Below, piece after piece: positions 1-7,847 of a stretch of DNA of 64,000 bases. Each line of letters opens with the position of its first letter. The first letter of the stretch is position 1. Source of the stretch: CAIUMH01 sp963758555. Its GTDB lineage: Bacteria; Actinomycetota; Acidimicrobiia; Acidimicrobiales; RAAP-2. A program made the position numbers and the translations under genes. The notes under the pieces are model-generated. The model was given only the letters and a program-made list of their open reading frames with translations, ran no database searches and was not told the DNA's origin. Location of the stretch: the NCBI GenBank assembly GCA_963758555.1, contig CAVWVW010000003.1:2161094-2225093 (forward strand), read 5' to 3'.

Positions 1-405
1 GATGCAGCAGGGCTTGCGCGCTCGGGTGCCGTGCCCCTGGCTCGCATCGTGTCGCGAGCCGCCGCGGGCGTCGATCCTCGAGACTTCGGCATCGGTCCCG
101 TGCCTGCGTCTGCCAGCGCCCTTGCCCGAGCCGGCATCGGGTGGGAGGACCTCTCGAGCGTCGAGCTGAACGAGGCCTTCGCTGCGCAGTCGCTGGCCTG
201 CTTGGCCGAGTGGCCGTCTCTCGACCCCGCGCTGGTCAACCCGGCGGGAGGAGCGATCGCCCTGGGCCACGCGCTCGGCAACTCCGGAGGGCGCATCGTC
301 ACCTCGCTGGCCCATCGCCTCCATCGCCAAGGCGGTGGCTGGGGGCTCGCCACCATGTGCATCGGCGTGGGTCAGGGGATCGCCATGGTCCTTGAGGGCG
401 TCTGA
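1..405 (+). CDS. Thiolase (acetyl-CoA acyltransferase), C-terminal part
   Basis: The reading frame is open from the first base of the window, so the N-terminal half of the gene lies upstream. The visible 134 residues are the thiolase C-terminal domain. They show the NEAFAAQ segment, the NPxGGAIALGH block that carries the catalytic His, and the CIGVGQG block that carries the second catalytic Cys. Thiolases cleave or condense acyl-CoA units in fatty-acid oxidation or ketone metabolism. In the block after NPAGGAIALGH the usual Pro is Ala (GHALGNSGGR), a mild deviation. Substrate specificity cannot be told from this part. No operon partner follows; a tRNA comes next. Confidence 0.93.
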   Translation, partial: DAAGLARSGAVPLARIVSRAAAGVDPRDFGIGPVPASASALARAGIGWEDLSSVELNEAFAAQSLACLAEWPSLDPALVNPAGGAIALGHALGNSGGRIVTSLAHRLHRQGGGWGLATMCIGVGQGIAMVLEGV

Positions 406-586
406 TCGCTCGACTGCGTATGCGAGCTCACCGGCGCCTCGACGATGGGAGCCGAGCGTCGGCGGATGCTGGAGCGGTCATCAGTTTGGTTCCTCGCCAT
501 TCGGATCCGTCGACCTCCCTGTCCTAAGATGAGCAGTTCCCAAGGTGAAGTGGTCGTCGACGAGTGCGGCTGCCGCGTCACCTGCC

Positions 587-663
587 GGGGGCGTAGCTCA
601 GCTGGCTAGAGCACCTGCTTTGCAAGCAGGAAGTCGTGGGTTCGAGTCCCATCGCCTCCACCA
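587..663 (+). tRNA. tRNA-Ala (anticodon TGC), CCA encoded
   Basis: The acceptor stem GGGGGCG (587-593) pairs with CGCCTCC (653-659), with one G-T pair. The anticodon arm has loop CTTTGCAAG with anticodon TGC, and the T arm GTGGGTTCGAGTCCCAT is canonical. The 3' CCA is encoded at 661-663. A small GC hairpin (GCCCC-TTC-GGGGC, 729-741) lies about 65 bases downstream and may help end the transcript. Confidence 0.97.
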
Positions 664-703
664 TTGTGATGTGTCGAGAGGTAGACAACATCACGAACCC
701 ACG
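654..703 (+). repeat. Imperfect direct repeat copy 1, starting in the tRNA-Ala 3' end
   Basis: The last bases of tRNA-Ala plus about 40 bases downstream (CCTCCACCAT, then GTGATGTG, CGAG and CATCACGAACCCAC) recur in diverged form at 6931-6981. A tRNA 3' end plus flank duplicated 6.3 kb away is the usual form of an integration scar. No integrase is present between the copies. Confidence 0.5.
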
Positions 704-728
704 ACGTCGGACGTTCAGTGCCGCGTGT

Positions 729-796
729 GCCCCTTCGGGGCTCCCGTCCCGTGAGAGGTCTTCGCAGGATCAACCGTGAGCTCCCTGAGGAGCTCA
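729..796. terminator. Two short hairpins between tRNA-Ala and the TetR gene
   Basis: GCCCC-TTC-GGGGC (729-741) and TGAGCTCC-CTGA-GGAGCTCA (777-796) are perfect short hairpins in the gap between tRNA-Ala and the convergent TetR gene. Neither is followed by a T run, so they are weak terminator candidates. No gene is seen in 664-842. Confidence 0.35.
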
Positions 797-842
797 CCTG
801 TCGAGGCGTGGACGATCCTGACCTCGAGGTCGTAGATGAGGA

Positions 843-1481
843 TCACGACGTGGGTTCAGCAAACCCAGCTTGGACTCGCCTGTCGATGGCAAGGGTGAGG
901 AGGGTATCGATCGCGATCTCGAATGGGCGAGAACTCTGTTGCACCTGGGAGAGGAGAAGTCCCCCTTGGAGCGTGGCCAGCAGAGTCGTTGCCAGGTCGT
1001 CTGGATCGATGCTCGACGCGAGCTTCCCTTCGGCATGAAGGGTTCTCAGTCCATCGCCGATGGCCGCTGCCCACTGATCGAAACCCGCCGCCATGAGCGC
1101 TCGGGCCTCGGGGTCGCTCTCGGCTAGTTGACCAACGAGCGAGCCAAGTTGGCAGCCCCCCTTTGCTTGGGTGCGCTTCGCTGCGGTCATCACCATGTTC
1201 CGCCAGGCTTCGATCCCGTCCGCGCTTGCGAGCACCTGCCGCTGGCGAATGACGATGGCGTCGGCTTGGTAATCGATGACCGCCTGCACCAGATCGTTCT
1301 TGTCGGGAAAGTAGTGGTACATCTGAGACCCGCTGACGTCCGCCGCCACCTTGACGTCCTCCAGGGTGGTGCCCGCCACCCCACGCTCATGGATCAGGGC
1401 GGCGGCTTCCTCCACTATTCGTGCCCGCGTGCGCGCTCCTTTGGAAGTGAGCCTCGGCCGATCACTCGTCTCATGGTCCAT
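843..1481 (-). CDS. TetR/AcrR family transcriptional regulator
   Basis: This is a 212-residue repressor-type protein. The N-terminal TetR helix-turn-helix spans roughly residues 20-65, with the recognition helix near DVSGSQMYHYFPDK. It is followed by an all-helical ligand-binding domain. An in-frame ATG 72 bases upstream would extend the protein, but MDHETSD at 1481 gives a normal TetR N-terminus and leaves the shared promoter region free. It is divergent from the short-chain dehydrogenase at 1580, and an imperfect palindrome lies between them. It therefore probably controls itself and that enzyme. The ligand is unknown. Confidence 0.88.
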   Translation of the reverse strand: MDHETSDRPRLTSKGARTRARIVEEAAALIHERGVAGTTLEDVKVAADVSGSQMYHYFPDKNDLVQAVIDYQADAIVIRQRQVLASADGIEAWRNMVMTAAKRTQAKGGCQLGSLVGQLAESDPEARALMAAGFDQWAAAIGDGLRTLHAEGKLASSIDPDDLATTLLATLQGGLLLSQVQQSSRPFEIAIDTLLTLAIDRRVQAGFAEPTS

Positions 1482-1509
1482 GCCCCGATGATAGTTGAGA
1501 TTTTGAGTT

Positions 1510-1533
1510 TGACAACCCAGTATTGAACTGTCA
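1510..1533. promoter_or_regulatory. Putative TetR operator between divergent genes
   Basis: The arms TGACA (1510-1514) and TGTCA (1529-1533) form an inverted repeat in the 98-base gap between the TetR and SDR genes. A TTGACA box overlaps the left arm. The place fits an operator, but the arms are only five bases long. Confidence 0.4.
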
Positions 1534-1579
1534 GAGTGAGTTGCAGCACCCATTTTAGAGCGAGAGGACGAGATATCAC

Positions 1580-2329
1580 ATGACTGACCTCAAGGGGAAG
1601 ACAGCGCTGGTCACGGGTTCAACGAGCGGCATCGGCGAAGCGACAGCCCTCGCCCTGGCCGCTCGCGGTGCTCACGTCCTGGTGGTCGGACGCGATGAGC
1701 ATCGAGCCAAAGACGTGGTCGCCGAGATCGAGGCCAGCGGAAGGAGTGCGTCGTTCACGCTCACCACGCTGGGCAACCTCGAGTCAGCCAGGGAGCTCGT
1801 CGCGTGGGCCACCGAGGCGGGCGACGGTCACGTCGACATCCTCGTCAACAACGCTGGACTCGCCATCGGTGGGCCGAGCGAAGCGGCGACCGAAGCCGAG
1901 TTCGACGAGACCTTTGCACTCAACGTGAAGGTTCCGTTCTTCCTCGTCGCGTCGCTGGCGCCAGCCATGGCCGAACGGGGATGGGGCTCAATCGTCAACG
2001 TCAGCACGATGGTCGCCAGCTTCGGACAGGCTGGGAGGGCTCTGTACGGCGCCAGCCGGGCGGCTCTCGAACTGCTGACGAAGGCGTGGGCTGCCGAATA
2101 CGGCCCGCGTGGTGTTCGTGTCAACGCCGTCGCCCCCGGACCGACGCGCACCCGGATGTCAGCAGCTCTCCCTGAGGAGATGCTGCAGCAGTTCGCAGCG
2201 CTCGCACCAGCTGGTCGCGTCGCTGCGCCCGAGGAGGTGGCTGCGGCGATCGCCTTCCTTGCCAGCGATGAGGCCAGCTTCGTCCACGGGGTCACCCTTG
2301 CGGTCGATGGGGGCCGAGTAGCGACGTAG
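1580..2329 (+). CDS. Short-chain dehydrogenase/reductase with an Arg in place of the catalytic Lys
   Basis: This 249-residue protein is a classical SDR of FabG-like length. The NAD(P)-binding TGxxxGIG motif is at residues 12-19, NNAG at 90-93, a catalytic Asn near 115 and Ser at 142. The YxxxK motif reads Y156-GAS-R160: the codon is CGG, so the invariant Lys is Arg. The protein otherwise looks intact and ends with the usual C-terminal VDGG block. It is divergent from a TetR regulator that probably controls it, and a second SDR follows 171 bases downstream. It probably oxidises or reduces a hydroxy or keto substrate; which one cannot be told. Confidence 0.9.
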   Translation: MTDLKGKTALVTGSTSGIGEATALALAARGAHVLVVGRDEHRAKDVVAEIEASGRSASFTLTTLGNLESARELVAWATEAGDGHVDILVNNAGLAIGGPSEAATEAEFDETFALNVKVPFFLVASLAPAMAERGWGSIVNVSTMVASFGQAGRALYGASRAALELLTKAWAAEYGPRGVRVNAVAPGPTRTRMSAALPEEMLQQFAALAPAGRVAAPEEVAAAIAFLASDEASFVHGVTLAVDGGRVAT

Positions 2330-2500
2330 TCCCTGTCGGCGGTGACGCCGAAGAGTGCAGACCAACTCCGTCACGATCGGAGCGCTTGTCCACGTGCTCG
2401 TGTACCCACGACGGGTCCAGCAACCCAAGAGGACCGGTGGACCAAACCTGACAAGAGCTGTCTTGCCTGACAAGGCCGACACAGAGCGAGAGGAACACCA

Positions 2501-3424
2501 ATGAGCACACAACCAGGGAAAACGGCATTGATCACAGGCGCCAACGCTGGGATCGGCAAAGAGCTGGCGCGGCAGCTGGCAGGACGTCCTGAGTTCGACC
2601 GGATCTACCTTGCGTGCCGCAACCAAGATCGGGCGACGCAGGCAAAGGCCGAACTCGAAGCTGTGACCGGCCGGAACATCTTCGAGATCATTCTCATGGA
2701 CGTCGCCGATCTGAGCTCGGTACGAGCTGGCCTTGCGGCCATCGACGGATCAGTCGACGCGCTGATCATGAACGCTGGGGTCATCGGCGACAAGAAGCTG
2801 ATGAACGTGACTGCCGACGGAGTCACCACGTTGTTCGCCACGGACGTTCTTGGTCACGTCGTTCTTCTCGAGGGGCTGCTGACCGAGCACCGACTCGGCG
2901 AAGTTGCAGTCTTCGTCGGCAGCGAAGCAGCCAGAGGAATTCCGAAGCTGCGGTTTCAGCGACCATCGTTCGCTGCAACCTCAGCCGACGAGCTCGCTAG
3001 CGCCATCGACGGGAGCTACTTCGCCGACAAGAAATTCGACCGCAACTTGGCTTTCGGTCAGGTCAAGTACATCGGGGCCCTCTGGATGGCCTCCTTGGCC
3101 CGTCACTACCCCGACCTCCGCCTGATCACCGTGAGCCCAGGGAACACCACCGGCACCCAAGCAGCAGACGGCGTCGCGTTGCCGCTACGTCTTGCGGCCA
3201 AATACGTCATGCCCAACCTAGGCATCGCCCACAAACTTGACGTCGGCACCAAGCGCCTCGTCGACGGAGTCACTGACCCGAAGCTTTCGAGTGGTGTGTT
3301 CTACGCCAGTGCGGCCAACAAGCTCACCGGTCCCATGGTGGACCAAGCGGACGTTCTCGCCGACTTCGCCAACCCGTCCTATCAAGACCACGCCAACGAA
3401 GCCATCCACCGCTTCATCACCTGA
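2501..3424 (+). CDS. Short-chain dehydrogenase-like protein lacking the catalytic Tyr
   Basis: This 307-residue SDR resembles the protochlorophyllide-reductase/retinol-dehydrogenase-like branch. It has TGANAGIG at residues 12-19 and MNAG (not NNAG) at 90-93. The active-site motif YxxxK reads F185-GQV-K189, with TTC at 3053-3055, so the proton-donating Tyr is absent while Lys is kept. A Ser is present at 141. The start is supported by an AGAGGAACACC sequence just upstream of the ATG. It lies on the same strand as the preceding SDR and may be cotranscribed. It may bind a nucleotide without catalysis, or use another donor. A convergent metallo-hydrolase-like gene follows. Confidence 0.87.
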   Translation: MSTQPGKTALITGANAGIGKELARQLAGRPEFDRIYLACRNQDRATQAKAELEAVTGRNIFEIILMDVADLSSVRAGLAAIDGSVDALIMNAGVIGDKKLMNVTADGVTTLFATDVLGHVVLLEGLLTEHRLGEVAVFVGSEAARGIPKLRFQRPSFAATSADELASAIDGSYFADKKFDRNLAFGQVKYIGALWMASLARHYPDLRLITVSPGNTTGTQAADGVALPLRLAAKYVMPNLGIAHKLDVGTKRLVDGVTDPKLSSGVFYASAANKLTGPMVDQADVLADFANPSYQDHANEAIHRFIT

Positions 3425-3453
3425 CGACAGCCCTTGATCACGTGACCCTGTGC

Positions 3454-4254
3454 CTACTGCGGTACCGCAGTCATCTGGGCGAGCATCTGTTCAAGCGCGA
3501 CCTGGTCGGGTCCCACGAACGGCGCGGCGTCCGGAACCGCTGCCAACGACGCGAGGAGCTGGTCGAGCATGGCTCCGGGGGCGGCAGGGAGGTGGCTGCT
3601 CAAGATGAGCGACGGCTCCAGCTTGGCGACGACGTCGAGCTCGCGAGCCAAGTGCTCTCGATCAACCTCGTGCATCCACGGCGAATCGATGGTCGCCCAG
3701 CACACCTGCCCTTGGCGCAGCTCATCTTCGGAGAGCTCAGCAGCGTTCTGCGGGACGTCCTGGAGGAGCGCCCCGAAGCAGTCGGCAGGGAAGAGCACGC
3801 CCGAGCTCGAGTCGAAGAAGCCCGTGGTCGACGGGTTGTCGAACGTCGGGGGCCTGAAGGCGGCGAGCGTCCGGCTGCCGAGGGTGATGCTCTGTCCTGG
3901 GTTGACGAGGTGGACCCGGTCCATCGGGAGCGGATCGGACACGCTCATGATGCCGACGCCGAGGAACGTGGTGATGACCTTGAGGTCGCGATACTCGGCG
4001 AGGAGCTGGCCCAACGCCCCGATGTGGTCACCGTCGGGGTGGGTCAGCCAGATCCAACGGAGCGCAGCGGGGTCGATGACCGACTTGAGCGCAGCCATGA
4101 AGCTCTCTCGCTCCACCACAGGACCAGTGTCGACCAGGACGGGGACGTCCCCATGGAGCACGAAGGCGTTGATGGCCAGCTGGCCGAGGCCGGGGATGGG
4201 GAAGCTCGTCGAAAGGACGTCGATGTCAGGTGCTGCCTTGTACGCGTTGATCAT
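3454..4254 (-). CDS. Metallo-beta-lactamase-fold protein, ODP (diiron flavoprotein)-like
   Basis: This 266-residue protein begins at MINAYK (4254), chosen over an ATG 60 bases upstream. Its metal motif is H72-P-D74-G-D76-H77, the HxD/ExDH form of oxygen-binding diiron proteins and FprA-like enzymes, not the HxHxDH of hydrolases. Further likely ligands are D158 (FPADCFG) and H221 (SSHLP). D139 stands where FprA proteins have a His. There is no flavodoxin domain, so a separate electron donor would be needed for oxygen or NO chemistry. The gene lies downstream of the SRPBCC gene on the same strand. A plain hydrolase role is the alternative. Confidence 0.82.
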   Translation of the reverse strand: MINAYKAAPDIDVLSTSFPIPGLGQLAINAFVLHGDVPVLVDTGPVVERESFMAALKSVIDPAALRWIWLTHPDGDHIGALGQLLAEYRDLKVITTFLGVGIMSVSDPLPMDRVHLVNPGQSITLGSRTLAAFRPPTFDNPSTTGFFDSSSGVLFPADCFGALLQDVPQNAAELSEDELRQGQVCWATIDSPWMHEVDREHLARELDVVAKLEPSLILSSHLPAAPGAMLDQLLASLAAVPDAAPFVGPDQVALEQMLAQMTAVPQ

Positions 4255-4350
4255 GAAGTGCTCCTTGGTGTTGGTTGCTCGAGCGGTCGTCAGCGGGACG
4301 GAGTCCATTGGCACGGCTTCGTACCGGGTGGGGCCGGTGGGAAAGGTCGT

Positions 4351-4881
4351 CTAGCCCCTCGGTCGACGTGATGGCGGTGCCGTGCCGTCGGGTGCGGCGA
4401 CCGCTTCGGCGGCCGTCTTGAGCTGGCCGAGCGTGTGGTCCATGCCGTCTTTGAGCTCGCGGGCCCGGTTGGTCGGGACGTCCACGATCCGGGCCCACAG
4501 GGGGATCCATCGCACCTGGTAGGACTCGACGACCCGGGTACCGGCCTCGGTCGGTTCGAACCGGTAGTGCCACTCAGTGGACTCGCGCCCGCCCTCCTCG
4601 GTGACGAAGGAGAACTCGCGACCCGGGTTTGCCGCCAGCACCCGGCCCTTTCGGGACCACTTCATCAGGTTGGCTGGTCCCCCCACGTTGTGCCCGAGGA
4701 ACGTCGCACCCACGACGGGGTCGGTGGAGCCATCTGCCCACTCCACCCGCTGGCACTCCGGGCTCCACTCCCCCATCCGGGCAAGATCGGCCACCAGTGC
4801 GTAGATGCGCTCGGGGGGCGCATCGATGATCGTCTCGGCGCTGTCCTGCGTCAGCCACCACCGTGTGCTCGTCTCGGCCAT
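4351..4881 (-). CDS. SRPBCC family protein (polyketide cyclase/dehydrase-like)
   Basis: This 176-residue protein has the SRPBCC helix-grip pattern. It opens with ETIIDAPPERIYALVADLARMGEWSPE, split here as ETIIDAPPERIY then ALVADL and GEWSPE, and has WHYRFEP and a long C-terminal helix. Such proteins bind hydrophobic ligands and are often called polyketide cyclase-like without a proven reaction. A strong GGAGGA ribosome-binding site precedes the ATG. It is divergent from a TetR gene and is followed on the same strand by the metallo-beta-lactamase-fold gene, so the two may form one operon under that regulator. Confidence 0.85.
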   Translation of the reverse strand: MAETSTRWWLTQDSAETIIDAPPERIYALVADLARMGEWSPECQRVEWADGSTDPVVGATFLGHNVGGPANLMKWSRKGRVLAANPGREFSFVTEEGGRESTEWHYRFEPTEAGTRVVESYQVRWIPLWARIVDVPTNRARELKDGMDHTLGQLKTAAEAVAAPDGTAPPSRRPRG

Positions 4882-4960
4882 GTCTCCTCCATCGATCGGA
4901 TGCTCGCTGCTGAAAAAAGGCTAATGGTTTTAGCTTATGCTGTCAAGACTCTTTTATGCT

Positions 4961-4974
4961 ATAGTTCGAACTAT
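4961..4974. promoter_or_regulatory. Perfect 14-bp palindrome overlapping a TetR start codon
   Basis: ATAGTTCGAACTAT is a perfect palindrome whose last two bases are the first two bases of the TetR ATG at 4973. TATGCT, a good -10 box, lies at 4955-4960, and TTATGCT also occurs about 20 bases earlier. The layout suggests an autoregulatory operator placed on a leaderless or very short-leader start, between the divergent SRPBCC and TetR genes. Confidence 0.5.
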
Positions 4975-5626
4975 GACCAGGACGACCGACCCGGAAGCGG
5001 CTGCCCCGCCGGCGACGGACCGACGGGCTCGTCGACGGCAGGAGACCATCGACGAGATCCTCGACATCGCCGTAGCCATCATGTCGGAGGAGGGCGTGAA
5101 CGGGCTGAGCCTCTCGGAGGTGGCGAGGCGCCTCGGCGTTCAGCCTCCCTCGATCTACAAGTACTTCCCCTCGCTCATGGCCATCTACGACGAGCTCTTC
5201 CTGCGGGGCCAGACCGTGCACTTGGGCGTCATGCGCGCCGCCATGGCGACCGCCGATCCCGGCTTCGAGGCGCTCATCACCGGCCTCGAGGCGAGCGGGC
5301 GCTGGTTGCTCGCCAATCGCGCCGTGGCCGAACTGCTGTTCTGGCGCCCCGTCCCGAAATTCGAACCCTCGCCCAGAGCGATGGCCATCAGCCAGGAGAT
5401 GATCGACATCCAGCGTGCCGCGTTGATCGACGCGGTGGCAGCTGGCGAGCTGGGACCTGGTGCCGATTCTGATGAAGCCGTCTTCCTGATCTCCACACTG
5501 ATCATCGGGGTCCTGAGCCAGGCGTTCGCCAACGAACCCGATCTCCAGTGGGGCACGGGGCGGTTCACCCCGCTGTTCCCCAAGCTCATGCGGCTGCTCG
5601 TGGCCGTCTACCCGCCTCCGTCCTGA
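4973..5626 (+). CDS. TetR/AcrR family transcriptional regulator
   Basis: This 217-residue protein starts at the ATG inside the palindrome. An upstream ATG at 4937 would add 12 residues, but it would place the promoter-like boxes inside the gene. The helix-turn-helix is at about residues 20-65, with LSEVARRLGVQPPSIYKYFP as the recognition region. A helical C-terminal domain follows, with the conserved aromatic/Pro segment LLFWRPVPKF. It is divergent from the SRPBCC gene and probably represses it and itself. The ligand is unknown; the neighbouring SRPBCC and diiron-like proteins suggest a hydrophobic or toxic small molecule. Confidence 0.88.
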   Translation: MTRTTDPEAAAPPATDRRARRRQETIDEILDIAVAIMSEEGVNGLSLSEVARRLGVQPPSIYKYFPSLMAIYDELFLRGQTVHLGVMRAAMATADPGFEALITGLEASGRWLLANRAVAELLFWRPVPKFEPSPRAMAISQEMIDIQRAALIDAVAAGELGPGADSDEAVFLISTLIIGVLSQAFANEPDLQWGTGRFTPLFPKLMRLLVAVYPPPS

Positions 5627-5953
5627 GGGATGAGGAGCCGGGCGCTCCGGTGGGAGCGTCACTGCTGAGGTGACCGAGCGTCCAACGCCACAGTGCCTTG
5701 GAAGGGGGGTTCAGACGGAGTCCCGTCACTTCCACGCAGGTCAGGAGCGATGTAGGGGCCTCTGCCGTGGGGCCCTCGAACACCTTGGCAAGAGCGCTGG
5801 CGATGCCGGCTCGGTCGATGACCCTTCACCAGCAAGATGAGGTGGCCTCGGTGCACCGATGAGCAGAGGTCCCCTGTCGGTCCAAGTGCTATGTATGCCA
5901 CGTAGCGCCAGTCACGACGGGACCAGCGTCAGGTCACAGAAAGGAGACATCTC
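5627..5953. other. 327-base gap without a recognised gene
   Basis: No reading frame here resembles a protein family. The last bases (AGAAAGGAGACATCTC) hold a strong ribosome-binding site for the gene at 5954. No clear hairpin terminator for the TetR gene is seen. Confidence 0.6.
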
Positions 5954-6841
5954 ATGGAGCCACGAGGAGATGCTGATGCAGGATCACCACGGGTGTCGGT
6001 GATCGGCACAGGAACGATGGGTGCGGGGATGGCCCGCCGCCTCCTCGGCGCCGGACTCGACGTCACCGTGTGGGCGCGCCACGCGGCGTCGATGAGGCCG
6101 CTGGTCGACGTGGGCGCGGCGACGTCTGACAGCCCCGCAGACGCCGTCAGGGATGCCGCTGTCGTGATCAGCATGCTGCCGACAGCAGAGGCCACCGTGG
6201 AGGTCATGATCGAGAGGGGCGCACTGGCCTCGATGCGTTCCGGAGCACTCTGGGTGCAGATGGCGACGATCGGCGTTGGGCCGACGGAGGAGCTCGAATC
6301 AAGGAGTCGGGCGCTTCGTCCCGATGTGGATTTCGTCGATGCGCCGGTGTCGGGGAGCCGGGTTCCTGCAGAGCAGGGACAGCTCCTCGTCCTCGCCTCG
6401 GGCCCTTCCGAAGCCCAACACGTGCTCGAACCCGTCTTCGCCGCGCTCGGGAGAGCCACGCTGTGGCTCGGCCCCGCGGGCGCCGGCAGCCGGATGAAGC
6501 TCGTGCTCAACACGTGGTTGGCCTTCCAGACAGAGGGTGCGGCCGAGGCCGCTTCTCTGGCCAACCAGCTCGGCGTCTCCTCTGAGGCGCTGTTCGAAGC
6601 CCTCCACGGCAACCCGCTGGCCTCGCCGTATGCCCTGGCCAAGCTCACCAAGATGAACGAGGAGGACTATGACACTGACTTCGCCTTGGGTTGGGCGCTG
6701 AAGGATCTCGACCTCGTCGGCGACGAGGTCGACGAGGAGGTGGCCCCTATCGCGTTCGCTATCGCCAAGCGCTGGCGTGGGCTGACTGACTTGGGGTTCG
6801 GGGACCTTGACGTGAGCGCTGCACGGAGGGGACTCTCCTAG
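5954..6841 (+). CDS. NAD(P)-dependent oxidoreductase, 3-hydroxyisobutyrate dehydrogenase-like
   Basis: This 295-residue protein belongs to the beta-hydroxyacid dehydrogenase family. The dinucleotide motif GTGTMG is near residues 18-23, and the substrate loop DAPVSGS is at 129-135. The catalytic Lys is K182, followed by N186 in the GAGSRMKLVLN segment. Family members oxidise 3-hydroxy acids or reduce small aldehydes such as succinic semialdehyde. Length and motifs are complete. A strong AAGGAGA ribosome-binding site supports the start. The gene stands alone between a TetR gene and the YbjQ-like operon on the other strand. The exact substrate cannot be told. Confidence 0.9.
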   Translation: MEPRGDADAGSPRVSVIGTGTMGAGMARRLLGAGLDVTVWARHAASMRPLVDVGAATSDSPADAVRDAAVVISMLPTAEATVEVMIERGALASMRSGALWVQMATIGVGPTEELESRSRALRPDVDFVDAPVSGSRVPAEQGQLLVLASGPSEAQHVLEPVFAALGRATLWLGPAGAGSRMKLVLNTWLAFQTEGAAEAASLANQLGVSSEALFEALHGNPLASPYALAKLTKMNEEDYDTDFALGWALKDLDLVGDEVDEEVAPIAFAIAKRWRGLTDLGFGDLDVSAARRGLS

Positions 6842-6930
6842 AGGCATCCGGCATGTGGGCAGGACTGAGCTACCAGTCGCTGGGAACCTTGCGATCGTCA
6901 GGTGAGCGCACGGGTCGAGAGCAGCGCGAT

Positions 6931-6981
6931 CTCCTCCACCATGTGACGTGCCGAGCCACAGGCCGCATCACGAACCCACAG
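6931..6981 (+). repeat. Imperfect direct repeat copy 2 (tRNA-Ala 3' end-like)
   Basis: This stretch repeats the tRNA-Ala 3' end and flank seen at 654-703. It shares CCTCCACCAT, then GTGACGTG, CGAG, and CATCACGAACCCAC at the far end, with mismatches between. It lies in the gap between the dehydrogenase gene and the YbjQ-like operon. Confidence 0.5.
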
Positions 6982-6992
6982 CGCGGGAGCTG

Positions 6993-7847
6993 TCAGCGAA
7001 GCGTCTTGGCCTCAAAGGCACGCTCAGCGTCATCGAGCGACACAGCGACCAGTGGTGAGAGGTGTTGGTGCGAGTCCGCACTCAACCGAACGACGGTTCC
7101 CCAGGCGGTGAACCCCACGGCGTGGGGGGCAAAGCTCATCGGCCCCTCGTCAACTTTGACCTCGACCACGCCAGAGCCGTGGAGGGCGAGAGCGCCAGCC
7201 TGCATCCGCTCCATCGCTCCCTCCCTGGCCGCGTAGATCGCCTCCGTGAGGTTCACCATCTCGACGTTCTGGTTCTTCTGCTGGATCGCAGTCGCCGCGG
7301 TGCGCCGCGGTGCGTAGACGAAGGCCGCCCCTGCCACCAGGCCGAGCGGCTGCCACCCCGCAGCCATCACCATCGAGAAGGCCTGGCCCGACAGGTCCGA
7401 CACGAAGACTGCCTCCGTCCCGACAGGTTTGGCTCCGACCGGACGCACCGCGGTCCCGACCAGGGCCACATCGACGTGCGTGGGAAAGATCTGGCGCTCG
7501 ACGTGCACACCCACGACCCCGTGAGCGCCGACGTGGGCTGCGTCTCGATGGATCTCAGCCGACGCTGCGGCGAACGCCCGTGCGTGTGCCTTTGAGGCCG
7601 AGGTGATCTCGCCTTGACCCCAGCTCCACACCGTCGAGGGGACGGAGAACACCGCCGTGCCGACCACCAGCTCGACCGGCTCCCATCCGATGGCGTGGAT
7701 CGCCAGCTCCTCATCGATGGACAGGTCCGAGGTGGTCTGCGGCCGTTTCACTCGAGGCTGGTGGAGGCTCTCAGCAGCTCGGCGGAGCTCGTCGGCCAGA
7801 GATCCCGATGCTCGAGGTGACGTCGAGGCGTCGTCGGGCTCGCTCAT
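6993..7847 (-). CDS. Tandem YbjQ-like (heavy-metal-binding-type) domain protein, operon gene 4
   Basis: This 284-residue protein contains two YbjQ-like modules, starting near TTSDLSIDE (about residue 40) and FVSDLSGQAF (about residue 148). Each has a xTSDLS opening, a G-W-x-P segment, a helix of the form AARxxAMERM, a GA-x-GVVGV strand and a closing GTAV strand. YbjQ proteins form small oligomeric beta-barrels of unproven role; the heavy-metal name is by family habit. The start overlaps the previous stop as ATGA, so translation is coupled. It is the last gene of a four-gene run. The second module has lost the standard spacing around GSGVVEV. Confidence 0.75.
   Translation of the reverse strand: MSEPDDASTSPRASGSLADELRRAAESLHQPRVKRPQTTSDLSIDEELAIHAIGWEPVELVVGTAVFSVPSTVWSWGQGEITSASKAHARAFAAASAEIHRDAAHVGAHGVVGVHVERQIFPTHVDVALVGTAVRPVGAKPVGTEAVFVSDLSGQAFSMVMAAGWQPLGLVAGAAFVYAPRRTAATAIQQKNQNVEMVNLTEAIYAAREGAMERMQAGALALHGSGVVEVKVDEGPMSFAPHAVGFTAWGTVVRLSADSHQHLSPLVAVSLDDAERAFEAKTLR

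Noticed and set aside
3442..4371. Long plus-strand frame opposite the metallo-beta-lactamase-fold gene
   Set aside because: It is the antisense shadow of the minus-strand gene: its text is Arg/Glu-rich and matches no family, and the minus-strand protein has clear motifs.
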